Shown: positions 44,222-54,093, counted from the stretch's first letter. The stretch is DNA of 57,244 nt from Candidatus Epulonipiscium sp. (GCA_012799415.1 JAAZLH010000113.1:1-57244); one strand, 5' to 3'. A program made the numbers and translations. Notes: a model not told the origin generated them from the letters alone.

Positions 44222-46448
44222 GTAATTTCTCCTTTTTTACTATCTGTGACTCCACTTGTAATTCAGATTTCAGTTCTTCCTGTAATTGTGACTTTGGATT
44301 CTCTAGGAGTTCTACTTTTTCTTCTATTTCTAAATCTGATTCTTCATCTTTTTCTATTTCTTGGTCTTTCTTTTCTTTCACATCTTCATCTACTTTATTC
44401 TTAATTTTGGGATACTCAATCCTTCGATGATAAATACCATTAAAGACCGTCATAAAAGAATTTTTAATGGTTTGTAAATCTTTGATTTTTAAATTGCTCT
44501 CTTCTAATTGGCCATCATCTAATTTATCCTGTATTAAAATCTGCATAAAATCCATAATATCTGCCTCATTTTGCTTTTCAACAGGTAATGCACGTACTGC
44601 CGCCTCAATAGTATCCGCTAACATAACAATAGCTGCTTCTGGACTCTGTGGCTTAGGGCCTGGATATCGAAATTGTTCTTCCTCAACTTGTCCATTTTGT
44701 TGTTTCATCGCCTGATAATAAAAATACTTAATCATGGTTGTACCTTGGTGTTGTTGAATAATATCTTTAATTACCTTAGGTAATTTATGTGTATTAGCTA
44801 ATTGCATTCCATCTTTCACATGCTGCAAAATAATTTGTGCGCTAAGCTCTGGATCTAAGAAATCATGTGGATTTTCTCCCATCTGGTTTTCTTTAAAATA
44901 AGCCGGATAAACTAATTTTCCTATATCATGGTAGTAAGAGCCTACTCTTGCCACTAACGAATTGGCACCAATATCTGCTGCTGCTGTTTCAGATAAGTTT
45001 GCAACTAATAAGCTGTGGTGATAAGTCCCTGGTGCTTCTAGTGATAATCTTCGCAGAAGGACCTGGTCAGGATTGGTTAAATCTAATAATTTAATGGGAG
45101 TAATGACATCAAAGGCAACTTCCCAAAAAGGTAAACTGCCTATAGTAATAATAATGGAAAGCCCTCCGTTTAATAAACCATAAAGAAGATGAGTTATTAT
45201 GTCTGGGTGATAAGTTTTTAGTAAAAATGTCTCAACTCCTAAAATAATTAAACTATTCATCAAAATAACTAAAATTCCTACTCTCAATATCTTATTTCTT
45301 CGAACTGTTTGTTTAATTAATAAAGAAGATATAGAACCTCCTATTAAAAAAAAGAGGATAAAATTCATATCACCATTATAAATCAATGCTGCCACAAGGG
45401 TCATTACTAAATTAGTAGCCATCCCTAACTGAACATTGATTAAAATAGCGATTAACATAGTACCTATCGTAATAGGTATGAGGTAAAATGATAAAGAAGA
45501 CATTAACCAAACCAATGAAATTACACCTACATAGATAAAAAAAATTAATAAAACTTCTTTTTTTTCTTGAAAAATATGATAATAAAAACTAAACACATAG
45601 TAAGCATAAATTCCTAAAATCAACAAAATCAATATCGCAAGACCAATCATTGAAGAATATTGCTTTTCTTGCTCTTGCTCCACCATATTTAGTGACTTTA
45701 AAATTTCATAGGTTTCTACTGTAATGAGTTCTCCTTCCCCTACAATTTTCTGCCCAGCCAAAATTTTCACAGGCTCTACTGTAGCTACTCTTTTCATCAT
45801 TTCTTCTTGTGTTGCCTCCTCATCTTTCACCATATTCGGTCGCAACACAGAAGAAACAATATGGTATCCAAGGATTTGTAATTCCAAAGACAACTCAGAT
45901 TGTGCAAATTCATCTTTTACATCTAAAATATTCTTTGTGATGGCCTCTTCCTTGATACCTGCATCTAGAATTCTTTGAGCAATCTCCAGAGAAACTTCTT
46001 GTAATTCAATTCGCTGAGCATAGGAAAGCAAAATCGCTAAGCGGTTTTGATCTTCCGTTAAAAAAACTGGTGATCTTTTCCTCAAAAATTCTAAAGATTC
46101 CTTCTCATCATCAAAAGCCCTTGTTTGAGCAACAGCTTCAAAAAAACGATTAATATCAGATAATACTCTCTCCTCTACTTCTAAATCCTGTTTAAATAAA
46201 GTTTCTACACTATTTTTAACTTGTTCTTTTCTACGTTCTGTAGCAATGGTATTTTCTACTTCTTGTGGTGCCAAAATCTGTTTTTTTGATATCGTTCCAA
46301 CTTCAATTTGATAATCCTCTTGAGATTGGTTCCCTGTCATAGCCATAAGGAATGTTAAAAACACTGCAATAAAAAATAAAAACCCAACCAAACCATACTG
46401 TTTTAAAAAAGTCTGAATCTGCTTTGCTTTTTTTTCCCCCTTTTTCAA
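44199..46448 (-). CDS. pgpH: Membrane HD hydrolase PgpH (YqfF), cyclic di-AMP phosphodiesterase
   Basis: The 749-residue protein is of the 7TMR-HDED type. After a membrane segment (about 17-36) comes a large extracellular domain (to about 270), seven helices (270-460) and the HD domain (APGTYHHSLLVANLSETAAADIGAN, VGSYYHDIGKLVYPAYF). PgpH degrades c-di-AMP in related bacteria. The start is TTG (46446-46448) with AGGAGG seven bases upstream. The C-terminal 65 residues are a very acidic, repetitive tail beyond the HD domain. Confidence 0.9.
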   Translation of the reverse strand: MKKGEKKAKQIQTFLKQYGLVGFLFFIAVFLTFLMAMTGNQSQEDYQIEVGTISKKQILAPQEVENTIATERRKEQVKNSVETLFKQDLEVEERVLSDINRFFEAVAQTRAFDDEKESLEFLRKRSPVFLTEDQNRLAILLSYAQRIELQEVSLEIAQRILDAGIKEEAITKNILDVKDEFAQSELSLELQILGYHIVSSVLRPNMVKDEEATQEEMMKRVATVEPVKILAGQKIVGEGELITVETYEILKSLNMVEQEQEKQYSSMIGLAILILLILGIYAYYVFSFYYHIFQEKKEVLLIFFIYVGVISLVWLMSSLSFYLIPITIGTMLIAILINVQLGMATNLVMTLVAALIYNGDMNFILFFLIGGSISSLLIKQTVRRNKILRVGILVILMNSLIILGVETFLLKTYHPDIITHLLYGLLNGGLSIIITIGSLPFWEVAFDVITPIKLLDLTNPDQVLLRRLSLEAPGTYHHSLLVANLSETAAADIGANSLVARVGSYYHDIGKLVYPAYFKENQMGENPHDFLDPELSAQIILQHVKDGMQLANTHKLPKVIKDIIQQHQGTTMIKYFYYQAMKQQNGQVEEEQFRYPGPKPQSPEAAIVMLADTIEAAVRALPVEKQNEADIMDFMQILIQDKLDDGQLEESNLKIKDLQTIKNSFMTVFNGIYHRRIEYPKIKNKVDEDVKEKKDQEIEKDEESDLEIEEKVELLENPKSQLQEELKSELQVESQIVKKEKLHDDLDRE

Positions 46449-46469
46449 TGATAAACCTCCTATGAAAAA

Positions 46470-47438
46470 CTATTTTTTCTGTTGTTTTTTTTCATATCCC
46501 TCATAAGCATCTACAATCTTTTGGACTAAGGGATGTCGTACAACATCTTTGTTGGTTAAATAAGAAAATCCTACACCTTCTACATTTTTTAAAATCTTAG
46601 ATGCTTCAATAAGCCCTGATTTTTTATCCGTAGGTAAATCAATTTGAGTCACATCACCTGTAATTACAGCCTTTGATCCAAAACCTAGTCTTGTTAAAAA
46701 CATTTTCATTTGTGCCGGAGTTGTGTTTTGAGCTTCATCTAAGACAATAAATGAATTTTCTAACGTACGACCTCTCATATAAGCCAAAGGGGCTACTTCA
46801 ATAGCTCCTCGCTCCATATTTTTTAAAAATGCATCTGCCCCCATAATTTCATATAAAGCATCATACAAAGGCCGTAAATAGGGATCAACCTTGCTTTGCA
46901 AATCCCCTGGTAAAAATCCTAAATTCTCTCCAGCTTCAATGGCAGGCCGAGTCAAAATAATTCTATTTACTTCATTTTTCTTAAATGCAGTAATAGCCAT
47001 GGCCATGGCCAAATAGGTTTTGCCTGTGCCCGCAGGTCCGATGCCAAAAACAATCATGTTTTTTCGCATTAAATCAATATATTTTTGCTGTCCTAGCGTC
47101 TTGGCCCTAATTTGCTTACCATAAACCGTCATACAGATAAAATCATCATACAATTCTCTAAGCTGTGCTTCTTGATCTTCCTCTACTAAAGAGAGTACAT
47201 AATTAACATTTTGAATTGAAATCGTTTCTCCCTTTTTAGCTAACTCTGCTAATTGGAGCAAAACCCGGGTAGCCTTATCTACATTCGTAGCATACCCAAG
47301 GATTTTGACCTCCTCACCTCTATTAATGATACGTACATAAAGCTCTTTCTCGATTTGTTTGATATTCGTATCAAATTGGCCAAAGATATTGGCAATCTGT
47401 GAGTTGTCAATGGCTACTACTTTCTCCATCTGTTCCAT
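46470..47438 (-). CDS. phoH: PhoH family ATPase/RNase
   Basis: The 322-residue protein has an N-terminal RNA-binding part and a helicase-like ATPase: Walker A FGIGPAGTGKTYLAMAMA, Walker B SFIVLDEAQNTTPAQMK, and ITGDVTQIDLP. PhoH works with YbeY in RNA metabolism. GGAGG lies ten bases before the ATG, inside the 3' end of yqfD (32-base overlap). Confidence 0.93.
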   Translation of the reverse strand: MEQMEKVVAIDNSQIANIFGQFDTNIKQIEKELYVRIINRGEEVKILGYATNVDKATRVLLQLAELAKKGETISIQNVNYVLSLVEEDQEAQLRELYDDFICMTVYGKQIRAKTLGQQKYIDLMRKNMIVFGIGPAGTGKTYLAMAMAITAFKKNEVNRIILTRPAIEAGENLGFLPGDLQSKVDPYLRPLYDALYEIMGADAFLKNMERGAIEVAPLAYMRGRTLENSFIVLDEAQNTTPAQMKMFLTRLGFGSKAVITGDVTQIDLPTDKKSGLIEASKILKNVEGVGFSYLTNKDVVRHPLVQKIVDAYEGYEKKQQKK

Positions 47439-48648
47439 CTAGTGTGTTCCTCCGTTCTGTTATGGTAATTTCTTTTTCTTTTCCAATTGGTTCAATAAGC
47501 GTGATGATTGCAGTAGCTTTCATCTTTTTACCAATAGATTCAAAGTTCACCTTAGAATCAAGAATCTCTGCTTCTGGATGAAGAGATTCTTTGATTTCTT
47601 TTTGTAACTTTCGTTGTAAACTTTGTTTGATCTCCATTTCTGTATAGCTCTTTTTTTGTGGATTATACTCATAATATTCTTCCACAATCCAACCAAAAGG
47701 TAGAATGAAATCTTTGCCAAATGAAATTTGTTTTTTATTACTTATTTTATCATAATTCTTAAAAAAAATATCTGATTTCAGAAATATTTTCTCTTTTTTT
47801 AAAAAAATGAGTCCATAATGTTTTTTAACCTGCTGAGTATATTCTTTGTGGATATACTCAAAATCTTGCTCTTCTTCAAAGGTATACCACACTTTCGCCC
47901 GAATATCAGCAATAGAGTGAACGTACTTAATTTCTTTGAGTTCTTCTTCTGCTTTGATAAGTAGTTCTCCACTAACCAAAATATCTCCTTCTTCTACTAC
48001 ATCCTTAGCCTTTACTTGTGGTGTACCTAGACTAGTAGCAATGCTTATAATCACCCCTTTTTTATCAGCAATAATATCACAAGGTATATGTAGGTCTAGA
48101 AATTCAGGCTGGGGAACTGTTTCTACAAATTCAATAAATAAACGTGTCCCCTTAATATGGGCTGTGACCCAAGCAATTTCAGGGTTTTCTTCCATTAAAA
48201 TTTGTTTGATCTCTTCTGTTCTAATTTTTCCTTTTAAGATCCCTACTGTAATTTCCTGTTTTTCTAAGGACAATAAGATGTCCTCCTTAGATATTCTTTC
48301 ATTACCTTGAATATCAATTACCCAGATAAAAGAAGTTAGAAGATAAATAATTGAAAAACATAAAAGAATCCCCAAAACAAAAAGTCTTCTTTTTCTATAC
48401 CGATGAGCAACAAAAGGCCAACCTTTTTTTTCAATAATCCTCACTTTGCATTTTGTCTTTCTTGCACATTCTTTTAATAGCTTAAACCCTTCTATACTGA
48501 CTTTCATCTCTGTTATGGTACCCTTTTTCTGAATATCCCATAAATAAATTCCTTTATGAGTAGCTAGATTCATAAAACGTTCTACAGAAAATCCCCATAT
48601 TTCTATAATAACATAGCCTCTCAAATAATTCCATATGGCTAAAAACAT
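47407..48648 (-). CDS. yqfD: Sporulation protein YqfD
   Basis: The 413-residue protein resembles stage IV sporulation protein YqfD. An N-terminal cytoplasmic part (LRGYVIIEIWGFSVERFMN) is followed by a membrane segment (about 89-113) and a large outer domain with several beta-rich repeats. In B. subtilis it is a sigma-E gene needed for late sporulation. Follows yqfC by 24 bases. Confidence 0.88.
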   Translation of the reverse strand: MFLAIWNYLRGYVIIEIWGFSVERFMNLATHKGIYLWDIQKKGTITEMKVSIEGFKLLKECARKTKCKVRIIEKKGWPFVAHRYRKRRLFVLGILLCFSIIYLLTSFIWVIDIQGNERISKEDILLSLEKQEITVGILKGKIRTEEIKQILMEENPEIAWVTAHIKGTRLFIEFVETVPQPEFLDLHIPCDIIADKKGVIISIATSLGTPQVKAKDVVEEGDILVSGELLIKAEEELKEIKYVHSIADIRAKVWYTFEEEQDFEYIHKEYTQQVKKHYGLIFLKKEKIFLKSDIFFKNYDKISNKKQISFGKDFILPFGWIVEEYYEYNPQKKSYTEMEIKQSLQRKLQKEIKESLHPEAEILDSKVNFESIGKKMKATAIITLIEPIGKEKEITITERRNTLDGTDGESSSH

Positions 48649-48672
48649 TGTTTCACCTCTACTTATATTCTT

Positions 48673-48978
48673 CTACCCCATATATTCGATTCGAAGTAAA
48701 GTACCTGTAATTATTAAATTTTCAGTTGTCATCATTTTTAAGTGAAGTCCCCTGCCTTCAATTTTTAAAATCCCACAAGTAGTACTTACTCTCATACGTT
48801 CTTCATTATATTCAATCATACCTTTATAATTTTCGATATGTATTTCTTCCTGTCCCATAAGAGTAAGGACAGGAAGATCTAGAACAACTTCCTTAGGGAT
48901 TTCAAACCAATTTGCCATTTTCTTTTTTACCTCTTGTGAAGTTTCCGGTTTTGGCACTACTCTTTTTTTTCTCCTCAT
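48673..48978 (-). CDS. yqfC: Sporulation protein YqfC
   Basis: The 101-residue protein matches YqfC (EVVLDLPVLTLMGQEEIHIENYKGMIEY), a small protein of the sigma-E regulon always next to yqfD. It shares with YabP-type proteins a beta-rich core. GAGGAGG precedes the ATG. I could not find a convincing sigma-E promoter upstream. Confidence 0.88.
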   Translation of the reverse strand: MRRKKRVVPKPETSQEVKKKMANWFEIPKEVVLDLPVLTLMGQEEIHIENYKGMIEYNEERMRVSTTCGILKIEGRGLHLKMMTTENLIITGTLLRIEYMG

Positions 48979-49098
48979 CGTCCCTCCTCCTCTCTTACAT
49001 CAATATGCAAGAAAGATTTATTTCATCCATAAAATCATTAAATTAAAGTACAAAAAGTCTAAACAACAGTCTTTTTTATAGGCTTTATTGATATAGAA

Positions 49099-49136
49099 AA
49101 AGCAGAGTAATGGCATTTATGCCATTACTCTGCTTT
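49099..49136 (-). terminator. Terminator of rpsU
   Basis: AAAGCAGAGTAATGGCA and its exact complement form a 17-base-pair stem with a 4-base loop; T-run follows on the minus strand. It separates rpsU from yqfC. Confidence 0.88.
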
Positions 49137-49152
49137 AGGTATTACAAAACGA

Positions 49153-49326
49153 TCAATACTTTCGTTTTCTCGCTGCTTCTGATTTTTTCTTGCGTTTAAC
49201 ACTTGGTTTCTCATAATGCTCTCGCTTACGAACTTCTTGTAGAATTCCTGCCTTCGCACAGTTGCGTTTAAAACGACGAAGTGCACTATCTAAAGACTCA
49301 TTTTCGTTTACTTTTACGTTTGACAT
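49153..49326 (-). CDS. rpsU: 30S ribosomal protein S21
   Basis: The 57-residue basic protein ([46 protein letters not shown]) is S21. The ATG at 49324-49326 has GGAGAG four bases upstream. Strong promoter and terminator; monocistronic. yqeY, which follows rpsU in B. subtilis, is absent. Confidence 0.95.
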   Translation of the reverse strand: MSNVKVNENESLDSALRRFKRNCAKAGILQEVRKREHYEKPSVKRKKKSEAARKRKY

Positions 49327-49419
49327 AAGTCTCTCCACCCTCCCTCCAGTTGCATAGATTGTGCTTCTGGTAGTAATCTACCTTACAACTATTGGGTTAT
49401 TATCAAAGCACTATTTATG

Positions 49420-49448
49420 ATTATACACAAAAATAAAATATACGTCAA
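49420..49448 (-). promoter_or_regulatory. Sigma-A promoter of rpsU
   Basis: TTGACG (49448-49443), 17-base spacer, TATAAT (49425-49420). Leader of about 90 bases. Confidence 0.78.
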
Positions 49449-49467
49449 CATCATTTTGGTGTCATTT

Positions 49468-50769
49468 TTAATTTTGTAAAGGAATATAATAAATATCTTT
49501 TCTTACTTCAGGTTCGATTTCAATATAATGCATCATATGCTTAACTGTTTCCATCTTCACCTGTTTCATCCTTGTGATTTCTCTTGTTGTAAACGTTGTT
49601 TCTTGTCCCTCTTCAATTTCTCTCAACGCTTGCTCTACAGGAATAATTCGATGAAAAGGCTTATTATTCTTACGGATCCATTGCACCCAAGTAGGTATAA
49701 ATGAAATATTTTGCATAATAGCCTTTTCTCCTTCTATTTTTTGAATGTCTATATTAAAAATAATTCCTACATCTTTTGGAGCTGGATCCTCTTGAGTCGG
49801 TTGCTGTGAAGAAATAAAATTTCCTAATGAATAAATGACTATCCCTGTCCTTACTTGCCCATCATCCTGTGGAATTTGGCGTACCTCAATTGGCTGTAAA
49901 ACATGAGGATGACTACCCAAAATAATATCTGCTCCTGCTTCAAACAAAGATTTTACAATTCTCTCCTGATGGTCATTAGGGAAGGACTTATATTCATTAC
50001 CGAAATGTACAGATATAACCACAAAATCTGGGTTTTGTTCTTTCGCTTCTCTTACCTTGGCATACATAGCCTCTAATCTGCTGGGTTCATACATATCCCA
50101 AGTATTCACTAAATAAGGTTGTTCTTTCGGAAGTGGAAGCCCGTTAGTTCCATAGGTATAAGACAGAAAAGCAAAAGAGATATGATTTATTTCTTTAATA
50201 AATATCCTTTCGCTATCTTCCTGTGTTTTATGAGTTCCTACATAATCTAAGCCTACCTCATCTAATACTTGAAGAGTATGAAGGACTCCTTCTGCATTAC
50301 TATCCATAGAGTGATTATTTGCTGTCGTCATTAAATCAAAACCAGCATCTTTTAAGTTTTCAGCCAAGACTTCTGGGGTATTAAAACGTGGATACCCTTG
50401 GTAACCCCTTTCTTCCCCTGCCAGGGTCGTCTCTAAGTTAGCTATGGCGTAATCTGCCTGCTGAATATAAGGGGCTACCAATTCAAAAGAATGAGCGAAA
50501 TTATAACTCTTTGATGCTATATCATAAGCCCCCTCTAGTTGCCATCGATGCACCATAATATCTCCTACGGCGGATAATATAACATGATACTGTTCTGGCT
50601 CACTTTCTTCCTCGATTTTCTCTGGTAACACTACTTCTTCAACTACCTCTTGATTTACTTCAGGGGTTTCTATATCCACATCAAATGTCTGATTTAAACG
50701 AGGCTGCAATAGAGTACAACCTGTAAATATAATTATTACTATAAGCAAAAGACCAAATTTAAACTTCAT
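49468..50769 (-). CDS. CapA/PgsA family lipoprotein (poly-glutamate synthesis-like)
   Basis: A 433-residue exported protein with lipobox IFTGC (Cys about 18), an acidic linker, and the CapA metallophosphatase-like domain: SAVGDIMVHRWQL, YAIANLETTLAG, TTANNHSMDSNAEG and ILGSHPHVLQPIE. Family members take part in poly-gamma-glutamate capsule production, but no capB/capC genes are near, so it may be a general surface enzyme. GGAGGGG precedes the ATG. Confidence 0.85.
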   Translation of the reverse strand: MKFKFGLLLIVIIIFTGCTLLQPRLNQTFDVDIETPEVNQEVVEEVVLPEKIEEESEPEQYHVILSAVGDIMVHRWQLEGAYDIASKSYNFAHSFELVAPYIQQADYAIANLETTLAGEERGYQGYPRFNTPEVLAENLKDAGFDLMTTANNHSMDSNAEGVLHTLQVLDEVGLDYVGTHKTQEDSERIFIKEINHISFAFLSYTYGTNGLPLPKEQPYLVNTWDMYEPSRLEAMYAKVREAKEQNPDFVVISVHFGNEYKSFPNDHQERIVKSLFEAGADIILGSHPHVLQPIEVRQIPQDDGQVRTGIVIYSLGNFISSQQPTQEDPAPKDVGIIFNIDIQKIEGEKAIMQNISFIPTWVQWIRKNNKPFHRIIPVEQALREIEEGQETTFTTREITRMKQVKMETVKHMMHYIEIEPEVRKDIYYIPLQN

Positions 50770-50956
50770 AATAACCCCTCCATTCTTTCAAAAATCTTTC
50801 TATCTCTGTATTCAATATATCACAAACGCACCTAAATTACTTCATTTTTACAAGAATAAATAAATTTAAAATAAATATATAACAGAATTATATGTATTAC
50901 AAACTTGCTCAACTTATTTTACATTCACTTCTTTAATAGAAAATAAAAATTCATCC

Positions 50957-50995
50957 CTTCCCAAGCAAGAATTTTTTCATGGTTCATAAGAAAAA
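50957..50995 (+). repeat. Degenerate alaS-flanking repeat, copy A
   Basis: CAAGCAAGA, ten bases, then GGTTCATAAGAAAAA. Aligns without gaps to copy C (54094-54130) with about three quarters identity. Confidence 0.4.
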
Positions 50996-51035
50996 TGAAA
51001 AAACCTACCTTTTCAAGAGACCTAGGAAACGTGCT

Positions 51036-51075
51036 CCCTTACAAGCAAGACGTACTTTCTTAAAACATAAAAAAT
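51036..51075 (+). repeat. Degenerate alaS-flanking repeat, copy B
   Basis: CTTACAAGCAAGACGTACTT followed by TCTTAAAACATAAAA; shares the CTTACAAG-AAGA core with copy C. Confidence 0.4.
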
Positions 51076-51130
51076 ACCTCCAAGTAGATAATCTAATTTT
51101 AATTAATTAGACTGTCTACTTTGGAAGTAT
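51074..51130 (-). terminator. Long hairpin terminator of alaS
   Basis: ATAC-TCCAAGTAGA on one side pairs with TCTACTT-GGA-GTAT on the other, and ATCTAATT with AATTAGA nearer the loop. On the minus strand TATTTTTTATG follows. It lies 40 bases after the alaS stop. Confidence 0.75.
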
Positions 51131-51170
51131 CATATCACATTGTCTCTGTTTTTTATGTTGTTCAAATTTA

Positions 51171-53810
51171 TTAAATTTGCTCCTGAATAACCTCTATTGC
51201 TTTTTGAAGTGCAGCATCAATCTTACTGCTATCTTTTCCTCCTGCTTGTGCCATTTGTGGTCGTCCTCCTCCACCACCACCTACAATAGGTGCAACAACC
51301 TTTACTATATTCCCTGCATGAATTCCCTTTTTAATAACGTCATCTGTTGCCATTACAATGAGACTCACTTTATCCTCTTGGGCTCCTGCTAAAATAAGAA
51401 CACCAGATTGTAGCTTATCCTTTAATTGATCACCCATGGTACGAAGCGCATTCATATCCAATTGATCTAAACGAACAGCAAGAACGGATATACCTTTAAC
51501 ATCTTGAACCTGATCTAAAAGACCTGCCGTTGCCTCTTGCGCCATCTTCATTTTAAATCCTTCTATTTGTCTATGTTGCTCTTTTAAATCCGCTAATAAC
51601 CCTTCTACTTTTTTAGCCGTAAATTCTGGAGTAGATTTTACTAACTGAGCTATTTCTTTTAGTTGATGTTCTTGTTGTTGATAGTATTCAAGAGCTACAG
51701 ATCCCGTAATCGCTTCTATTCTACGGACCCCAGCTGCAATTCCTGTTTCAGATAAAATTTTAAACACACCAATTTGCGCTGTATTCTCTAAATGACATCC
51801 TCCACATAATTCTATGCTATAATCACCCATTTTTACAACCCGTACATTTTCACCATACTTTTCTCCAAATAAAGCCATAGCCCCCATTTTTCTAGCCATC
51901 TCCATACTCTCTTCCGAAATAGAAATAGGTAGTGTCTCCAAAACACTCTCATTGACTTTCTTCTCAATGGCATGAATCTCTTCTTCTTGAAGAGGTGAAA
52001 AGTGTGTAAAATCAAAACGGAGTCGATCTGGTGAAACATGAGATCCAGCTTGCTCTACATGGGTCCCTAACACTTCTCGTAATGCTTTTTGAAGTAAATG
52101 TGTTGCGCTATGATTTCTAGTGATTGCCATTCTTCTATCACGATCTACTTGTAAAGTAGCAAAATCATCTACAGTAATGGTTCCTTGTTTAACCACACCA
52201 ATATGCCCTATTTTTGTACCTAGAATATACACGCAATCAGTAATTTCCATTTCGCCTTGAGTTGTTTTTAAAACTCCAGTGTCTCCTACTTGTCCCCCAC
52301 TAGCTGCATAAAAAGGTGTACGATTGACAAAAACAGTCACTTGCTCCCCTTCTTTGGCCTGGTGTACCATCTCATCACCAGATACCATAGCAAGGATACA
52401 TCCATCCTCTATTTCAAGCTGCTCGTAACCTACAAAATCAGTCGATAATGTAGGATCTAGGTGATGATATACCGTATCCTTTGCCCCCATAAAATTGCTT
52501 TCTTCTCTGGCTGCGCGAGCTCGATTTCTTTGGGCTTCCATCTCCTTTTGAAATCCTTGTTCATCTGCAACCATACCAGCTTCTTCTAAAATTTCTTTAG
52601 TTAGGTCAAAAGGAAAACCATAGGTATCATATAATTTAAAGCATTTTTCACCAACTAAAATCGTACTTCTCATTTCTTTTAGTTCTTCAATATAAGATTC
52701 TAGAATAGATAAACCTTGATCAATAGTCTCATTAAATCTTTGTTCTTCTACAGAGAGAACTTTATGAATATAATCTTGTTTTTCTCCAATTTCTGGATAT
52801 GCTTCTTTTGATAGGGCAATCACTTCAGAAGACAAGTCTGCTAAAAACATATCTTGAATACCTAATAATTTACCATGTCGTGCCGCCCTACGAAGTAATC
52901 TTCGAAGTACATAACCACGCCCCTCATTAGAAGGTAAAATTCCATCAGATGTCATAAAAGTTACTGATCGGATATGGTCTGTAATAACACGAATAGAAAT
53001 ATCTTTTTGAGGATCTTTTTTGTATTCAACACTAGCCAAAGTACATATACGATTCCGTATAGCTTTAATTGTATCTACATCAAAAATTGAATCCACTTCT
53101 TGCATCATAGCCGCTAATCTCTCTAAACCAGCACCTGTATCAATGTTAGGATGGGCTAATGGATGATAATTCCCTTCCTCATCTTTATTAAACTGGGTAA
53201 AAACTAAGTTCCAAAATTCCATAAAGCGGTCACATTCACAACCAACAGTACAGTCAGGAGAACCGCATCCATATTGCTCCCCACGATCAAAATGAATTTC
53301 TGAACAAGGACCACAGGGACCTACACCTAACTCCCAGAAGTTATCCTCTTTCCCTAACCGATGAATACGCTCTGCCGGTACGTTAATTTCTTTATTCCAA
53401 ATTTCAAAGGCCTCATCATCTTCCTCATAAACTGAAATATGAATTCTATCTTCCGGCAATTCTAATTCTTTAATAACAAATTCCCAAGCCCATGCGATGG
53501 CCTCTTTTTTAAAATAATCACCAAAAGAAAAATTACCTAACATTTCAAAAAAAGTTCCATGTCTTGCCGTTTTCCCTACATTTTCAATATCTCCAGTTCG
53601 GATACATTTTTGACAGGTAGTTACCCTCTTACTTGGTGGAATTTCTTGTCCCGTAAAATAAGGTTTAAGTGGTGCCATTCCTGCATTTACTAATAGTAAA
53701 CTATTATCATTTTGAGGCACCAAAGGAAAGCTCTTCATACGTAAATGATTTTTCCCTTCGAAAAAAGCTAAATACTTTTCCCTCAACTCATTTAATCCTA
53801 AGTTCTTCAT
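51171..53810 (-). CDS. alaS: Alanyl-tRNA synthetase
   Basis: The 879-residue class II synthetase has the catalytic domain (LREKYLAFFEGKNHLRMKS, RVTTCQKCIRTGDIENVG, ELGVGPCGPCSEIHFDRG), the editing domain with zinc ligands (NHSATHLLQKALRE, LCGGCHLENTAQIG) and the C-Ala oligomerisation domain with a Gly-rich end (VGGGGGGRPQMAQAGG). It is full length. AGGAGG precedes the ATG. It has its own consensus promoter and a hairpin leader but no visible T-box. Confidence 0.97.
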   Translation of the reverse strand: MKNLGLNELREKYLAFFEGKNHLRMKSFPLVPQNDNSLLLVNAGMAPLKPYFTGQEIPPSKRVTTCQKCIRTGDIENVGKTARHGTFFEMLGNFSFGDYFKKEAIAWAWEFVIKELELPEDRIHISVYEEDDEAFEIWNKEINVPAERIHRLGKEDNFWELGVGPCGPCSEIHFDRGEQYGCGSPDCTVGCECDRFMEFWNLVFTQFNKDEEGNYHPLAHPNIDTGAGLERLAAMMQEVDSIFDVDTIKAIRNRICTLASVEYKKDPQKDISIRVITDHIRSVTFMTSDGILPSNEGRGYVLRRLLRRAARHGKLLGIQDMFLADLSSEVIALSKEAYPEIGEKQDYIHKVLSVEEQRFNETIDQGLSILESYIEELKEMRSTILVGEKCFKLYDTYGFPFDLTKEILEEAGMVADEQGFQKEMEAQRNRARAAREESNFMGAKDTVYHHLDPTLSTDFVGYEQLEIEDGCILAMVSGDEMVHQAKEGEQVTVFVNRTPFYAASGGQVGDTGVLKTTQGEMEITDCVYILGTKIGHIGVVKQGTITVDDFATLQVDRDRRMAITRNHSATHLLQKALREVLGTHVEQAGSHVSPDRLRFDFTHFSPLQEEEIHAIEKKVNESVLETLPISISEESMEMARKMGAMALFGEKYGENVRVVKMGDYSIELCGGCHLENTAQIGVFKILSETGIAAGVRRIEAITGSVALEYYQQQEHQLKEIAQLVKSTPEFTAKKVEGLLADLKEQHRQIEGFKMKMAQEATAGLLDQVQDVKGISVLAVRLDQLDMNALRTMGDQLKDKLQSGVLILAGAQEDKVSLIVMATDDVIKKGIHAGNIVKVVAPIVGGGGGGRPQMAQAGGKDSSKIDAALQKAIEVIQEQI

Positions 53811-53907
53811 ATTTTAGTCCTCCTTGACTACACTGCATTACATTTTTCCCACATTTCTTTTGTCATATACTGATTCATGATTTAATACTTCAATCAAAAT
53901 ATAAAGA

Positions 53908-53930
53908 CCCCAGCCCGATTCTGGGAGGGG
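53908..53930 (-). promoter_or_regulatory. Terminator-like hairpin in the alaS leader
   Basis: CCCC-T-CCC pairs with GGG-CT-GGGG around a 6-base loop, followed by TCTTTATATTTTG on the minus strand. It is about 20-42 bases after the predicted transcription start and 98 bases before the alaS ATG. It may attenuate alaS or stop transcripts from upstream. The rest of the 342-base gap 53811-54152 shows only the promoter and repeat copy C. Confidence 0.5.
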
Positions 53931-53956
53931 AAACCTTCTTTATACGCATTATTAAA

Positions 53957-53985
53957 ATTATAGAAAATGATAGGCAGTTTGTCAA
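53957..53985 (-). promoter_or_regulatory. Sigma-A promoter of alaS
   Basis: TTGACA (53985-53980), 17-base spacer, TATAAT (53962-53957): exact consensus in both boxes. Leader about 140 bases. Confidence 0.85.
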
Positions 53986-54093
53986 TGCTCTAAGGAAAAA
54001 TCTCTTTTTATATCCTATTATCACCCTCATTATTATTTCATATCGTTTTTTGCAAAAATTACTTTTTTGAGTGAACTTAAAAAAACTTAATAT

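Larger units (their letters stand above)
50770..51170. other. Intergenic region between alaS and the CapA-like gene
   Basis: About 400 AT-rich bases without a gene. It holds the alaS terminator (51074-51130) and two copies of a degenerate short repeat (50957-50995 and 51036-51075). No clear promoter for the CapA-like gene was found. Confidence 0.7.

Noticed and set aside
47936..48310. 124-codon open frame antisense to yqfD
   Set aside because: Ser-rich mirror of the real gene; same reasons.
48979..49098. Sigma-E promoter before yqfC (CATATTGA)
   Set aside because: Only about half of the -10 positions match and no -35 box is present.
53811..54000. T-box riboswitch before alaS
   Set aside because: No GGTGGTACCGCG-like antiterminator sequence is present and the leader is too short.
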